Numbered from the stretch's first letter, positions 42,757 through 51,168 are shown. The stretch is 64,000 nucleotides of DNA from Chryseotalea sp. WA131a (GCA_025370075.1 CP073016.1:4656361-4720360); one strand, 5' to 3'. A program made the numbers and translations. The notes: generated by a model not told the origin, from the letters alone.

Positions 42757-42824
42757 CTTAGGAAAAAAACTGTGCAAAGATAAGGTTTAAACTACGAACT
42801 GCTAGCCGCACAAGCAGTGGCACC

Positions 42825-44987
42825 CTAGTTATTGGTCTCTTGGTCAAACTCAATAATGGGTGGTTCTTCTTTTCGCAACTGCGCCATCAAGGCCTCGTTT
42901 AGTTCCATTACTTGATCGGTGGCGTCTTGAGAAATCCGTATTGAAAAAGTTGTTCCTGCTTTAGATGTCTTCTCTAGTTTGATAGAGCCCTGCAATCGAT
43001 CTGTGCAGATCTTGCAAAGATAAAGGCCCACCCCACCGGTCTCTGATTTTTCGGATCCGCGCATAAACATAGTGAAAACATCTTGGTTGGGCTTTACTTC
43101 AATGCCCACCCCATTATCTTTCACCACAATGATGGCATCGGAGCCAGCCGATTTTACGGATATCTTCACATAGGGTTCAATCCTTTTCGATTCGTTGAAA
43201 AACTTGAGCGAGTTGTCCACCATGTTTTCTAAGATCATGCGGATTAGGATTGGATCAGAAACGACTTTAAGATTTGGCTCCACTTCTATAGAAATCTTGA
43301 TATACTTGAGCAGCCCGTTTTTCCTTTCGAAATCCTTAATTTCATCCATCATCTTCACGAAGTTGATCTCAACAGCCTGAAGGATGGTGTTGGTGATGTC
43401 CGCTACTACCGTGATACGGCTGAGGGTGCGGATCATCTTTTCAATTTGTGTGCTTTTCTTTTCCAGCAGCTCTTTGGAGAACACATGGTCGTTGATGTTG
43501 TCAAAGCCTAGGTTGTTAAGCCCTTTGAGGGTAGCCACCGGTCCGCGGATATCGTGCGAAGTCTTGTATAGAAAATTGCGGAGGTCGCCCTGGGCTCTAT
43601 CTAGTTTTTCGTTGGTCTTCTTTAAGTCTTGCGTTCGCTCCAGCACTTTCTCTTCCAGTTTCAGGTTGACCTCTTTTAATTGCTTACTGTACTTGCGTTG
43701 AAAAATGATGAGTACAAAGGCGAACGTAAGCACGATCAAGGTAACGGCAACAATGACTGAAGATAACTCTCGTTGCTTCTTCAAAAGCTTGTCTTTCAAA
43801 ACCAATACTTCGTTTTTTTCCTTTATGGTTTTAATGTTTTCGCGTTCTGCAAAGTTGGTTTGGACTTTGGCGAGATTTTTAATTAATTCTTCTGAATAGA
43901 TGCTGTCCTTTAACTTGGTATATTTTCCGAGATAATATGCTGTCTTTTTAAAATCTAGCTCTTTACTATATATTTTAGATAGTTGATCGTATAACTGTAT
44001 TAAAGATTCAGCGTAATCAGAAGTTTCTGCTAAACTAAGTGCTTCATTCAAATATTTTAACGCTTTCTGATCATTTCCCCGCGCGGTCTCTAACATACTT
44101 AATTGATGTAGATTATCAATTTGGTAAATTATATTGCTCTGTTTCCTCGAAATATCCAATGATTTAATCAAACAATCTTCTGCTTTATTTAAGTCCTTAT
44201 TTCCGATATACGAAGTACCTAACCCAAGCAACCCCTCTCTTTTCATGTTGTCGGAACAATCGGCATTGCAAAGATTGAAACCCTGCTTAAACTGGTCTAT
44301 CGCCATTTGGAATTCCTTTATCTGATTGTAGCATAAGCCAAGATTTATGATAATACGGTCAAGATCCCTTAAATCAGAAATTTCTTTTTTTATCTCAATG
44401 GCTTTTTGATAATACTCGATTGCCTTTTTATGATCTTTCAGATGATAAAACACTAAACCAATATTATTCAAAGCAGTAGCTATTGATTTTTTATCACCCT
44501 CCTCCTCGCGAATTAGCAAGGATTTAAAATAGTACTCCAGTGCCTTATCATAGTTCCCAAGATAATCATAAGCAAGTCCAGTGTTGTTAAGGATGAATTT
44601 GATTTGCTTTTTTGCCTCTGGAAGTCGGTCTTTGTTTCGACTCGCAACGCCTAATATATTTATTAAGATTTCAATAGCCTCATCATTTTTTCCTAGATCC
44701 ATAAGTGAGTAAGCCACTTTGCGACCTCCTTCAACAATCTTTGTGCTATCGCCAAGTTGTTTTGCAAGTCGATCAAACTCCATTGCATACTTCAAAGCAA
44801 TTTCGTATTCCACTTGGTTGTACTCTTTGAATAACTCATTCAATACATCCAGCTTTTCGTAGGATGCTGGGAGTTCAAGTTTTTTTTCAAGTGAGTCAAC
44901 TCTTTTAATGTTCTGCGAAAATAAATTGATAGATAAGAATCCTATGAAACATATTGTTAAAGTGCTATGCTTCAAAATATTATACAT
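42825..44987 (-). CDS. Exported-TPR sensor histidine kinase
   Basis: 720 residues from the ATG at 44987 (MYNILKHSTLTICFIGFLS). A signal peptide is followed by an extracytoplasmic TPR solenoid (residues about 30-370, for example YDKALEYYFKSLLI and HKKAIEYYQKAIEIK), a transmembrane helix near 400, a coiled coil, a HisKA-type dimerisation box with the phosphorylatable His in SHDIRGPVATLKG, and a HATPase domain (DNSLKFF, VKDNGVGIE, GGVGLYLC). No receiver or response regulator lies beside it. It is divergent from the lipopeptide array, with 108 bp between the start codons. Confidence 0.92.
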   Translation of the reverse strand: MYNILKHSTLTICFIGFLSINLFSQNIKRVDSLEKKLELPASYEKLDVLNELFKEYNQVEYEIALKYAMEFDRLAKQLGDSTKIVEGGRKVAYSLMDLGKNDEAIEILINILGVASRNKDRLPEAKKQIKFILNNTGLAYDYLGNYDKALEYYFKSLLIREEEGDKKSIATALNNIGLVFYHLKDHKKAIEYYQKAIEIKKEISDLRDLDRIIINLGLCYNQIKEFQMAIDQFKQGFNLCNADCSDNMKREGLLGLGTSYIGNKDLNKAEDCLIKSLDISRKQSNIIYQIDNLHQLSMLETARGNDQKALKYLNEALSLAETSDYAESLIQLYDQLSKIYSKELDFKKTAYYLGKYTKLKDSIYSEELIKNLAKVQTNFAERENIKTIKEKNEVLVLKDKLLKKQRELSSVIVAVTLIVLTFAFVLIIFQRKYSKQLKEVNLKLEEKVLERTQDLKKTNEKLDRAQGDLRNFLYKTSHDIRGPVATLKGLNNLGFDNINDHVFSKELLEKKSTQIEKMIRTLSRITVVADITNTILQAVEINFVKMMDEIKDFERKNGLLKYIKISIEVEPNLKVVSDPILIRMILENMVDNSLKFFNESKRIEPYVKISVKSAGSDAIIVVKDNGVGIEVKPNQDVFTMFMRGSEKSETGGVGLYLCKICTDRLQGSIKLEKTSKAGTTFSIRISQDATDQVMELNEALMAQLRKEEPPIIEFDQETNN

Positions 44988-45095
44988 GAGTAAGGAACCA
45001 AATGACATTCAAAATTATTTTAAAGCTTAGTTATCCACCTTTGCGATGTCAAAAATAAACAACCACTAAATCCTAAACTTAAACTTTTATATGAT

Positions 45096-45221
45096 ATGAA
45101 AAAAATGCTCTACATCGCTTGGGTTCTCGTCATTAGTTCAATGGTTTTTTCTTGCACCAAGGAAGAGGTTAAACCACAAGGAACAACCGCTCAACCCACT
45201 GGAACCGGATTTAAAGAATAA
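45096..45221 (+). CDS. 41-residue lipoprotein, array copy 1
   Basis: MKKMLYIAWVLVISSMVFSC is a lipoprotein signal (lipobox MVFSC). The mature peptide begins at Cys20 and continues TKEEVKPQGTTAQPTGTGFKE, 22 residues in all. The signal peptide differs from the other copies while the mature part is identical to copies 2-4. Predicted lipid-anchored, envelope-located peptide. No known family. Confidence 0.75.
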   Translation: MKKMLYIAWVLVISSMVFSCTKEEVKPQGTTAQPTGTGFKE

Positions 45222-45280
45222 TTTGGTCTTCATTGTAAATAAATTTTAAACTAATAAAACTATAAATAACTTAAAACGCT

Positions 45281-45406
45281 ATGAAAAAAATACTCTACAT
45301 CGCTTGTGTCTTGATGATTGGTTCGTTTGTTTCTTCTTGCACCAAGGAAGAGGTTAAACCACAAGGAACAACCGCTCAACCCACTGGAACCGGATTTAAA
45401 GAATAA
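45281..45406 (+). CDS. 41-residue lipoprotein, array copy 2
   Basis: Signal MKKILYIACVLMIGSFVSSC, mature CTKEEVKPQGTTAQPTG followed by TGFKE. Same protein as copies 3 and 4. Short genes of this size are easily missed by automatic annotation. It is expressed from its own spacer or by read-through from copy 1. Confidence 0.78.
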   Translation: MKKILYIACVLMIGSFVSSCTKEEVKPQGTTAQPTGTGFKE

Positions 45407-45465
45407 TTTGGTCTTCATTGTAAATAAATTTTAAACTAATAAAACTATAAATAACTTAAAACGCT

Positions 45466-45591
45466 ATGAAAAAAATACTCTACATCGCTTGTGTCTTGAT
45501 GATTGGTTCGTTTGTTTCTTCTTGCACCAAAGAAGAAGTTAAACCACAAGGAACAACCGCTCAACCCACTGGAACCGGATTTAAAGAATAA
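45466..45591 (+). CDS. 41-residue lipoprotein, array copy 3
   Basis: Protein identical to copies 2 and 4. Two bases differ near codons 22-24 (AAA GAA GAA GTT in place of AAG GAA GAG GTT), both synonymous, which suggests that the peptide sequence is under purifying selection or recent conversion. Confidence 0.78.
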   Translation: MKKILYIACVLMIGSFVSSCTKEEVKPQGTTAQPTGTGFKE

Positions 45592-45650
45592 TTTGGTCTT
45601 CATTGTAAATAAATTTTAAACTAATAAAACTATAAATAACTTAAAACGCT

Positions 45651-45776
45651 ATGAAAAAAATACTCTACATCGCTTGTGTCTTGATGATTGGTTCGTTTGT
45701 TTCTTCTTGCACCAAGGAAGAGGTTAAACCACAAGGAACAACCGCTCAACCCACTGGAACCGGATTTAAAGAATAA
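45651..45776 (+). CDS. 41-residue lipoprotein, array copy 4
   Basis: Same protein and nearly the same DNA as copy 2. The spacer after it is more diverged than the other spacers (ATTTTCATTGAAAATAAATTC). Confidence 0.78.
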   Translation: MKKILYIACVLMIGSFVSSCTKEEVKPQGTTAQPTGTGFKE

Positions 45777-45835
45777 TTTGATTTTCATTGAAAATAAATT
45801 CTAAACTAATAATACTTTAAATAATTGATAACGCT

Positions 45836-45961
45836 ATGAAAAAAATACTCTACATCGCTTGTGTCTTGATAATTGGTTCGTTTGTTTCTTCTTGCACCAA
45901 GGAAGAGGTTAAACCACAAGGAACAACAGTTCAACCTACTGGAACAGGATTTAAAGAATAG
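45836..45961 (+). CDS. 41-residue lipoprotein, array copy 5
   Basis: Differs from the others by isoleucine for methionine in the signal (CVLIIGSF) and by valine for alanine in the mature part (TTVQPTGTG); it ends with TAG instead of TAA. Most other changes are synonymous, so the coding frame appears maintained. Confidence 0.75.
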   Translation: MKKILYIACVLIIGSFVSSCTKEEVKPQGTTVQPTGTGFKE

Positions 45962-45997
45962 TATATTATATTATAAAAGCACAAAAACACTTTAATT

Positions 45998-46144
45998 ATG
46001 AAAGCTAAATTAATCATTATTGCCATCGCAGCGGTTACCCTTTTGTCTTTCGCTTTTACAACAAGTAACAAGAAAGCCCCTGGTACTAAAAGTAATATTG
46101 AGGAGTCAAGCGGTTTTGCTTTACAAGATAGAGATCAGTTTTAA
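45998..46144 (+). CDS. 48-residue exported or membrane-anchored peptide
   Basis: MKAKLIIIAIAAVTLLSFAF forms a hydrophobic N-terminal helix (signal peptide or anchor), followed by TTSNKKAPGTKSNIEESSGF and ALQDRDQF. It lies 36 bp after array copy 5, in the same direction. There is no lipobox and no known family. Too small for most gene finders; a real gene is suggested by clean start, signal and position. Could be a secreted signal peptide or small envelope protein. Confidence 0.55.
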   Translation: MKAKLIIIAIAAVTLLSFAFTTSNKKAPGTKSNIEESSGFALQDRDQF

Positions 46145-46224
46145 TTTCATAAAAGAGATTAAACTTAATCTGATTTGATTTCAAATTTACTCCTTTTGAG
46201 ACTGGAGTTTAGTGAATCTCCGAA

Positions 46225-46340
46225 AAGGGTTTCGGATAAATGCCAACTTTCTAGTCACGCATTGTAAAAGCTTAGTTTGATAGGAGTCAACTGAAATCCT
46301 TCAACCTTTCTTCAAAGAACGTACTTTAATTCGTTTTGTT
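46225..46340. repeat. Degenerate direct repeat, copy 1
   Basis: Shares TTTGATAGGA and TTTCTTCAAAGAACGTACTT with 46470-46584 at a constant offset of 244 bp. The rest of the block is about 70% similar by eye. Limits are approximate. Confidence 0.65.
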
Positions 46341-46469
46341 TACGATTTGTAGCAAACGAATCATCTTAAAACGAGCCTATCGGTGGTTTCGTTTCCGAGA
46401 GCATGTTTTAATCAGAAGCCTATTTCAAAACATTATGAAAGTTCTTGGCTCAGGTGAACCTTTAGTATT

Positions 46470-46584
46470 GAGGTTTTATCTAAATCTTACCTTTCTATTC
46501 ACACGTATTAAAAGCGTGATTTGATAGGATTCATTTTAAATCCGTCAATCTTTCTTCAAAGAACGTACTTTAGATACGTTTTTA
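46470..46584. repeat. Degenerate direct repeat, copy 2
   Basis: Partner of 46225-46340. The conserved word TTTCTTCAAAGAACGTACTT is at 46551-46570. The repeat could be a duplicated regulatory RNA or protein-binding segment; no open frame is shared. Confidence 0.65.
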
Positions 46585-46755
46585 CAAGTACTATCAGAGT
46601 ATTGAATTGTAATTTTGGACTTGTATTCTTAAGTTTTCGAATGCAACCTTACATGTCAAAACCCCTATTTTTTCGCTAAATGGATTTTTTAGTCGGTTGA
46701 AATAGCATTGAAATGATGGCCTCTACCTATTCAGAATTGATGCCTTTTCAAAATT

Positions 46756-46905
46756 TTTATATGCCTTTCTCGGTCTTAAATTCAGCACCTGAAACATCTG
46801 CTGGTCTTGAACTGTGCCGGGGTTGGGGGTAGTCAGTAGTTTATCACCGGCAAAGATGCTGTTGGCGCCTGCCAAAAAACAAAGTGCTTGTTCTTCCAGC
46901 GCAAC
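46756..46905 (-). pseudogene. Detached 3' fragment of bioB
   Basis: About 150 bp matching the bioB C-terminal coding region at 47725-47875 with only a few mismatches (for example the stretch TGAACTGTGCCGGGGTTGGG). It has no start and lies outside bioB, separated by two plus-strand genes. It marks a duplication or insertion boundary. Confidence 0.8.
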
Positions 46906-46967
46906 TCTTATTTTTTTTGGTAGAAAAACGTTGTCCTCTCATCAATAATTTTTCTTAAATTGGATGT

Positions 46968-47495
46968 GTGAAAAGAAGGGAAAAAGGACTCGATTTTGAA
47001 GTAGATAAATTAACCAATTCGATTGAAAATGTTATCACTGGGGATAGTTTTCAAACGGATATCTCATTAGTGTCACGAGTTGATCTCAAATCAGCTACTA
47101 GAGCAAACGGTTGGGTTTTTAATTGGGTCGCTGAATTTAGAGAGCCTGTAAGAGACGTTTATAAACTTACCATAACAAACAACCCGTCTGTAATTCAGGG
47201 TCTCATTAGTTTAGAGGTTAAGGACACGCATGTTTATCTTCACTTGATTGAAAGTTCTCCATTCAATAAAAGCAAGACAAAAGTTTACGCAGGCGTTCCT
47301 GGAAATTTGGTCGCCTTTGCATGCAAATTGGCATTTCAACGCGGACATGAAGGTAACGTTTCTTTTATCTCAAAGACAAAGTTGATTGATCATTATGAAA
47401 GAACTTTGGGGGCTGTTCATTTTGGCGGTCGCTTAATGGTAATAGAAACAGGTGCTGCACTGAGGCTTATTAACAAATATTTCCCTAACAATTAG
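46968..47495 (+). CDS. GNAT-fold-like protein of a two-gene module
   Basis: 175 residues from a GTG at 46968. Basic start MKRREKGLDFEVDKLTNSIEN; the second half (GVPGNLVAFACKLAFQRGHEGNVSFISKTKLIDHYERTLGAVHFGG) resembles the core of a GNAT acetyltransferase: a P-loop-like GxPGNLV followed by helix, strand, and a YERTLGA segment. No other domain is recognised. It is followed 1 bp later by a small charged gene. The two sit between a bioB fragment and intact bioB. A toxin role is inferred from arrangement only. Confidence 0.5.
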   Translation: MKRREKGLDFEVDKLTNSIENVITGDSFQTDISLVSRVDLKSATRANGWVFNWVAEFREPVRDVYKLTITNNPSVIQGLISLEVKDTHVYLHLIESSPFNKSKTKVYAGVPGNLVAFACKLAFQRGHEGNVSFISKTKLIDHYERTLGAVHFGGRLMVIETGAALRLINKYFPNN

Positions 47496-47496
47496 T

Positions 47497-47670
47497 ATGA
47501 AAAAGAGACTAGAATTAGATGTCGATTTTATTGGAGGCCAAGACCCATTATCAATTGAGGAAGAGAAAGCACTAAGAGACTTCTTTAGAAAACGGAAATT
47601 GGAAGCCACAAAGCGTAGTGCTGTAAGAAAGCAAACTCCCAATATCAAAAAAGCAAAAATTAAAGCCTGA
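47497..47670 (+). CDS. Small charged partner protein (possible antitoxin)
   Basis: 57 residues: MKKRLELDVDFIGGQDPLSI then EEEKALRDFFRKRKLEATKR. Highly basic C-terminus (KKAKIKA). The start codon is 1 bp after the stop of the GNAT-like gene, so the pair is translationally coupled. It is below the size limit of most gene calls. Antitoxin or partner function is a guess from size, charge and coupling; the order toxin-then-antitoxin would be less usual. Confidence 0.5.
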   Translation: MKKRLELDVDFIGGQDPLSIEEEKALRDFFRKRKLEATKRSAVRKQTPNIKKAKIKA

Positions 47671-47695
47671 TTAACTTAAGTGGTTAAGTTGAATT

Positions 47696-48679
47696 CTATG
47701 CAGTCAAAATAGCTGCTTTCTCTAGGTTTTTATACGCCTTTCTCGGCTTTAAATTCAGCACCTGAAACATCTGCTGGTCTTGAACTGTGCCGGGGTTGGG
47801 GGTAGTCAGTAGTTTATCACCGGCAAAGATGCTGTTGGCGCCAGCCAAAAAACAAAGTGCTTGTTCTTCCAGCGTCATCCGCACTCTTCCTGCCGATAAG
47901 CGGACCATCGCCTTGGGCATGATGATGCGCGCTGTGGCGATCATTCGAACCATCTCCCAAACGGATACTCGTTCTTGTTCTTCTAATGGTGTGCCTTCTA
48001 CTGGCACGAGTGCATTTACAGGAACCGACTCGGGATGCTCGGGCAGAGTGGCAAGGGTATGCAACATGCCGATGCGATCTTCTTCACCTTCACCCATGCC
48101 AATGATGCCGCCCGAACAAACGGAAATTTTCGCTCCACGCACATTCTCTAATGTTTCTAATCGATCTTGGTATGTGCGGGTAGTGATGATATCGCCATAA
48201 AACTCTTCGCTTGTATCTAAGTTATGATTGTAGGCATATAAGCCTGCCGCTTTTAGTTTGTCGGCTTGCTCGTGGGTGAGCATGCCCAACGTACAACAAA
48301 CTTCCATGCCCATGGTGCTCACTCCTTTCACCATCTCTAGCACTTTATCAAAATCTTTGTTATCACGCACTTCGCGCCAAGCCGCACCCATGCAAAAGCG
48401 TGTGCTGCCAGCCTCTTTCGCCTCTAATGCTTTCCCGATTACTTCTTCTACCTCCATCAGTTTGTGCACTTTCACATCGGTGTGATAGCGTGCTGCTTGT
48501 GGGCAATACGCACAATCTTCCGGGCACCCGCCTGTCTTCACCGATAACAATGTACACACCTGGACTTCCTGCGCATCGTGGTGTTCTCGGTGCACGCTAG
48601 CTGCGCGATAAATCAAATCCAATACAGGGGTGTTGTAAATTTCGGCAATCTCTTCACGGGTCCAGTTGGTTCGAATCAT
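47696..48679 (-). CDS. bioB: Biotin synthase
   Basis: 327 residues. The radical-SAM cluster motif GGCPEDCAYCPQ (CxxxCxxC) is present; downstream motifs such as YNHNLDTS, GGIIGMGE and AGANSIFAGDKLLTTPNPG are those of BioB, including residues that bind the auxiliary cluster and dethiobiotin. It inserts sulfur into dethiobiotin. Its 3' end is duplicated at 46756-46905. Transcribed alone. Confidence 0.97.
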   Translation of the reverse strand: MIRTNWTREEIAEIYNTPVLDLIYRAASVHREHHDAQEVQVCTLLSVKTGGCPEDCAYCPQAARYHTDVKVHKLMEVEEVIGKALEAKEAGSTRFCMGAAWREVRDNKDFDKVLEMVKGVSTMGMEVCCTLGMLTHEQADKLKAAGLYAYNHNLDTSEEFYGDIITTRTYQDRLETLENVRGAKISVCSGGIIGMGEGEEDRIGMLHTLATLPEHPESVPVNALVPVEGTPLEEQERVSVWEMVRMIATARIIMPKAMVRLSAGRVRMTLEEQALCFLAGANSIFAGDKLLTTPNPGTVQDQQMFQVLNLKPRKAYKNLEKAAILTA

Positions 48680-48783
48680 ATTTTAAGTATTAGATGTTGG
48701 GGCCTGGGGTCGTGGGCATTAGGGATTGGGCACTTGGGGATTAGTTACTAGCGAGTCCATTTTCAAAGTTTCAAATCAACGTG

Positions 48784-50562
48784 TTAACGAATTAGGACTT
48801 CGAAAGGCATTCTTGCTTGCGCACCTTGGTAGCTTTTCAATTTCTTGAGTTGTTCTACCGTATGGTAATGTTCACCTAATTCTTCGCGAAGCATTCTGGT
48901 TTTGGTATTCTCTTCCATGTCGCTCATCCATTGTTCGAAGAAAGACTTTTGCTTTGGATAAAATTTAATTTTGTAATCGTTGCTCACGCCTGCTTTTTCG
49001 GCCGCAATTTTCACAGCATCCTCAAATCCGCCAAGCTCGTCTACCAATCCCTTTTCTTTTCCCTGAGTGCCTGTCCATACTCGGCCCGAAGCTACCCTGC
49101 GCAGGTCGTCCACGTTCATCTTTCGGCCCTCGGCCGCTTTGGAGGTAAAGGTTTCGTAAATAGCATCTGTTCTTTTTTGCCAGATTCTTTTCTCTTGATC
49201 TGTCAATGGGCGTGTAACGGTGACCAATTCGCCTACCTCGCCTGTTTTTACTTCTTCAAAAGTGATCCCGATTTTATTGTTCAAAAAGCTACTCAAATCA
49301 AAAAGCACACTGAATACGCCAATGGACCCTGTGATGGTGTTCGGTTCGGCCACAATCGTGTTGCATCCCATTGCTAAATAATAACCACCCGATGCGGCAT
49401 AGTCGCCCATGGAGGCGATCACTGGTTTTTCTTTCGCTGCCAATGTTACTTCGCGCCACATCACATCCGATGCCAATGCACTTCCACCGGGAGAGTTGAT
49501 GCGCAGTACAATTGCTTTTACTTTTTTACTGTTGCGGGCTTTGCGGATTTCTTTCGCGAAGGTGGTAGAACCAATTGTTCCTTGTTGTGCTTTGCCCGGC
49601 ATAATGTCTCCCTCGGCCACAATCACCGCAATTTCATTTTCAGAGGATTTATAGGTGCTCACTGATTTTTTATACTTGCTATACTTCACAAAATCAATAT
49701 CCGTCTCGCTGGATACACCTAATCGAGCTTGTAGCACATCCAATACTTGATCGTAATATACGAGCGAGTCAATCAACTTTAATTCTTTGGCTTGGGCTAG
49801 GGTAGTGGCTTGCATTTTAGAAGAGATTTCTTTCAGCTTTATTTCTTCTATGTTTCGGCTGGCCGCTATTTCTTTGACCATTTCGTTGTTAATCCCGTTG
49901 ATCAATTCATTTAATTGAAGTTTGTTGGCTTCGCTCATTTTATCGAGCATAAATGGTTCCACTGCACTTTTAAAATCACCTACCCTAAAAATTTCTGGTT
50001 TGATTTCGAGCTTATCGAACATCTTTTTGAAAAATGAAACTTCAATGGCCAAGCCGTTAAACTCTAAGTCCCCTTCTGGGTTTAGGTATATTTTGTCGGC
50101 AGCCGAAGCAATGTAGTAGGCTTGCTCGGTCATCACTTCGCTATAGGCAATCACCCATTTGCCTGATTTTCTAAACTCCAATAGTGATTCGCGTATCTCT
50201 TGGGCGGTGGCATAGCCACTCATAAACATCGATACATCTAAGTAAATACCTGAAATCTTAGCATCCTTGGCGGCAGTTTTAATGACGTGCTTGAAGTGGA
50301 GCAAGCCAATGGTGGGGTCGTTTGCACCGGGCAACGGCAATCCCTCAAACGGGTTCTCTATTTCTCCCTCCGAAATGGGCACATCGAGTTTCAAATGGAG
50401 CACTGAATTTTCGTTAATGGCCACCTCGGTGTTTCCATTGGTAGCATCCGAAAAGGCTGTGCCAATCATGCCAGCTAGTAGAAAAAACAATAGAAAAAAT
50501 GCGATGATAAACGCTACTAGCGAACCCAAACAGGAGGCCAAAAAGGATTTAAAGAAGTTCAT
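48784..50562 (-). CDS. sppA: Signal peptide peptidase SppA (67K form)
   Basis: 592 residues. An N-terminal membrane helix (residues about 8-35) and two tandem SppA domains. The catalytic lysine is in SAADKIYL (about residue 156) and the serine in YAASGGYYLAMG (about residue 389), the two-domain Lys-Ser arrangement of the 67K form. It degrades cleaved signal peptides in the inner membrane. Divergent from folK. Confidence 0.95.
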   Translation of the reverse strand: MNFFKSFLASCLGSLVAFIIAFFLLFFLLAGMIGTAFSDATNGNTEVAINENSVLHLKLDVPISEGEIENPFEGLPLPGANDPTIGLLHFKHVIKTAAKDAKISGIYLDVSMFMSGYATAQEIRESLLEFRKSGKWVIAYSEVMTEQAYYIASAADKIYLNPEGDLEFNGLAIEVSFFKKMFDKLEIKPEIFRVGDFKSAVEPFMLDKMSEANKLQLNELINGINNEMVKEIAASRNIEEIKLKEISSKMQATTLAQAKELKLIDSLVYYDQVLDVLQARLGVSSETDIDFVKYSKYKKSVSTYKSSENEIAVIVAEGDIMPGKAQQGTIGSTTFAKEIRKARNSKKVKAIVLRINSPGGSALASDVMWREVTLAAKEKPVIASMGDYAASGGYYLAMGCNTIVAEPNTITGSIGVFSVLFDLSSFLNNKIGITFEEVKTGEVGELVTVTRPLTDQEKRIWQKRTDAIYETFTSKAAEGRKMNVDDLRRVASGRVWTGTQGKEKGLVDELGGFEDAVKIAAEKAGVSNDYKIKFYPKQKSFFEQWMSDMEENTKTRMLREELGEHYHTVEQLKKLKSYQGAQARMPFEVLIR

Positions 50563-50644
50563 AGTCGATGATTAGGAGGCAAAAGTACAGAAAAGGAAAT
50601 AAGATTTTAGATTGTTGAAATTAGATTTTAGATTGTAACGATAA

Positions 50645-51130
50645 ATGGAAGAACAAGTTTTTTTATTGTTGGGTACGAATGATGGTAACCGAATGGCCAA
50701 TCTAAATTCGGCCAAAGATGAAATCAAAAAATCAGTCGGATTGGTAGTGGAAGAAAGTGCTATTTATCAGACTGCTGCTTGGGGCAAGACAGACCAACCG
50801 GATTTTTACAATCAGGTGCTACTGTTGCAAACGACCATGTCGCCAGAAGCTTTATTGCTGCATCTGCAACAAATTGAAAAAAAACTTGGTCGGGAAAGAA
50901 AAGAAAAATGGGGCGCCCGTATCATTGATATTGATATCCTCTATTTTGGAAAGACGGTTCTAAATACTCCAGACTTGTTGATCCCACACCCAGCCATTGC
51001 CCTCAGGCGGTTTACGCTAGTACCACTGGTTGAAATTGCTCCGCATTTTGTTCACCCTGTGCTGAAAAAAACCAACTTGGTTTTGCTCCAAGAGTGTGTG
51101 GATGTTTTAGCGGTGAAGAGAGTGGATTGA
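50645..51130 (+). CDS. folK: 2-amino-4-hydroxy-6-hydroxymethyldihydropteridine pyrophosphokinase
   Basis: 161 residues. Recognisable motifs: LLLGTNDGNR, AWGKTDQPDFYNQVL, and the HPPK signature EKWGARIIDIDILYFG with the acidic metal-binding pair, then LIPHPAIALRRFTLVPL. It makes the pyrophosphorylated pterin precursor of folate. A single gene facing plsC. Confidence 0.96.
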   Translation: MEEQVFLLLGTNDGNRMANLNSAKDEIKKSVGLVVEESAIYQTAAWGKTDQPDFYNQVLLLQTTMSPEALLLHLQQIEKKLGRERKEKWGARIIDIDILYFGKTVLNTPDLLIPHPAIALRRFTLVPLVEIAPHFVHPVLKKTNLVLLQECVDVLAVKRVD

Positions 51131-51168
51131 GGTGTTGATGATATTGAATACTGAACACGGACTACCGT

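Larger units (their letters stand above)
45096..45961 (+). repeat. Five-copy 185-bp tandem array of lipopeptide genes
   Basis: ATG codons stand at 45096, 45281, 45466, 45651 and 45836, exactly 185 bp apart. Each unit is a 126-bp gene plus a 59-bp spacer (TTTGGTCTTCATTGTAAATA...). Copies 2 to 4 are nearly identical including the spacer; copies 1 and 5 have diverged, as expected at the edges of a tandem array. Confidence 0.95.
46145..46755. other. Gene-free region with a 244-bp-spaced repeat
   Basis: No supported gene; a 62-codon frame at 46336-46524 has no features. It contains the repeat pair at 46225-46340 and 46470-46584 and AT-rich sequence. The detached bioB fragment follows at 46756. 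Confidence 0.55.

Noticed and set aside
46336..46524. 62-codon plus-strand frame between the repeats
   Set aside because: It crosses the second repeat copy and has no features or start context; treated as chance.
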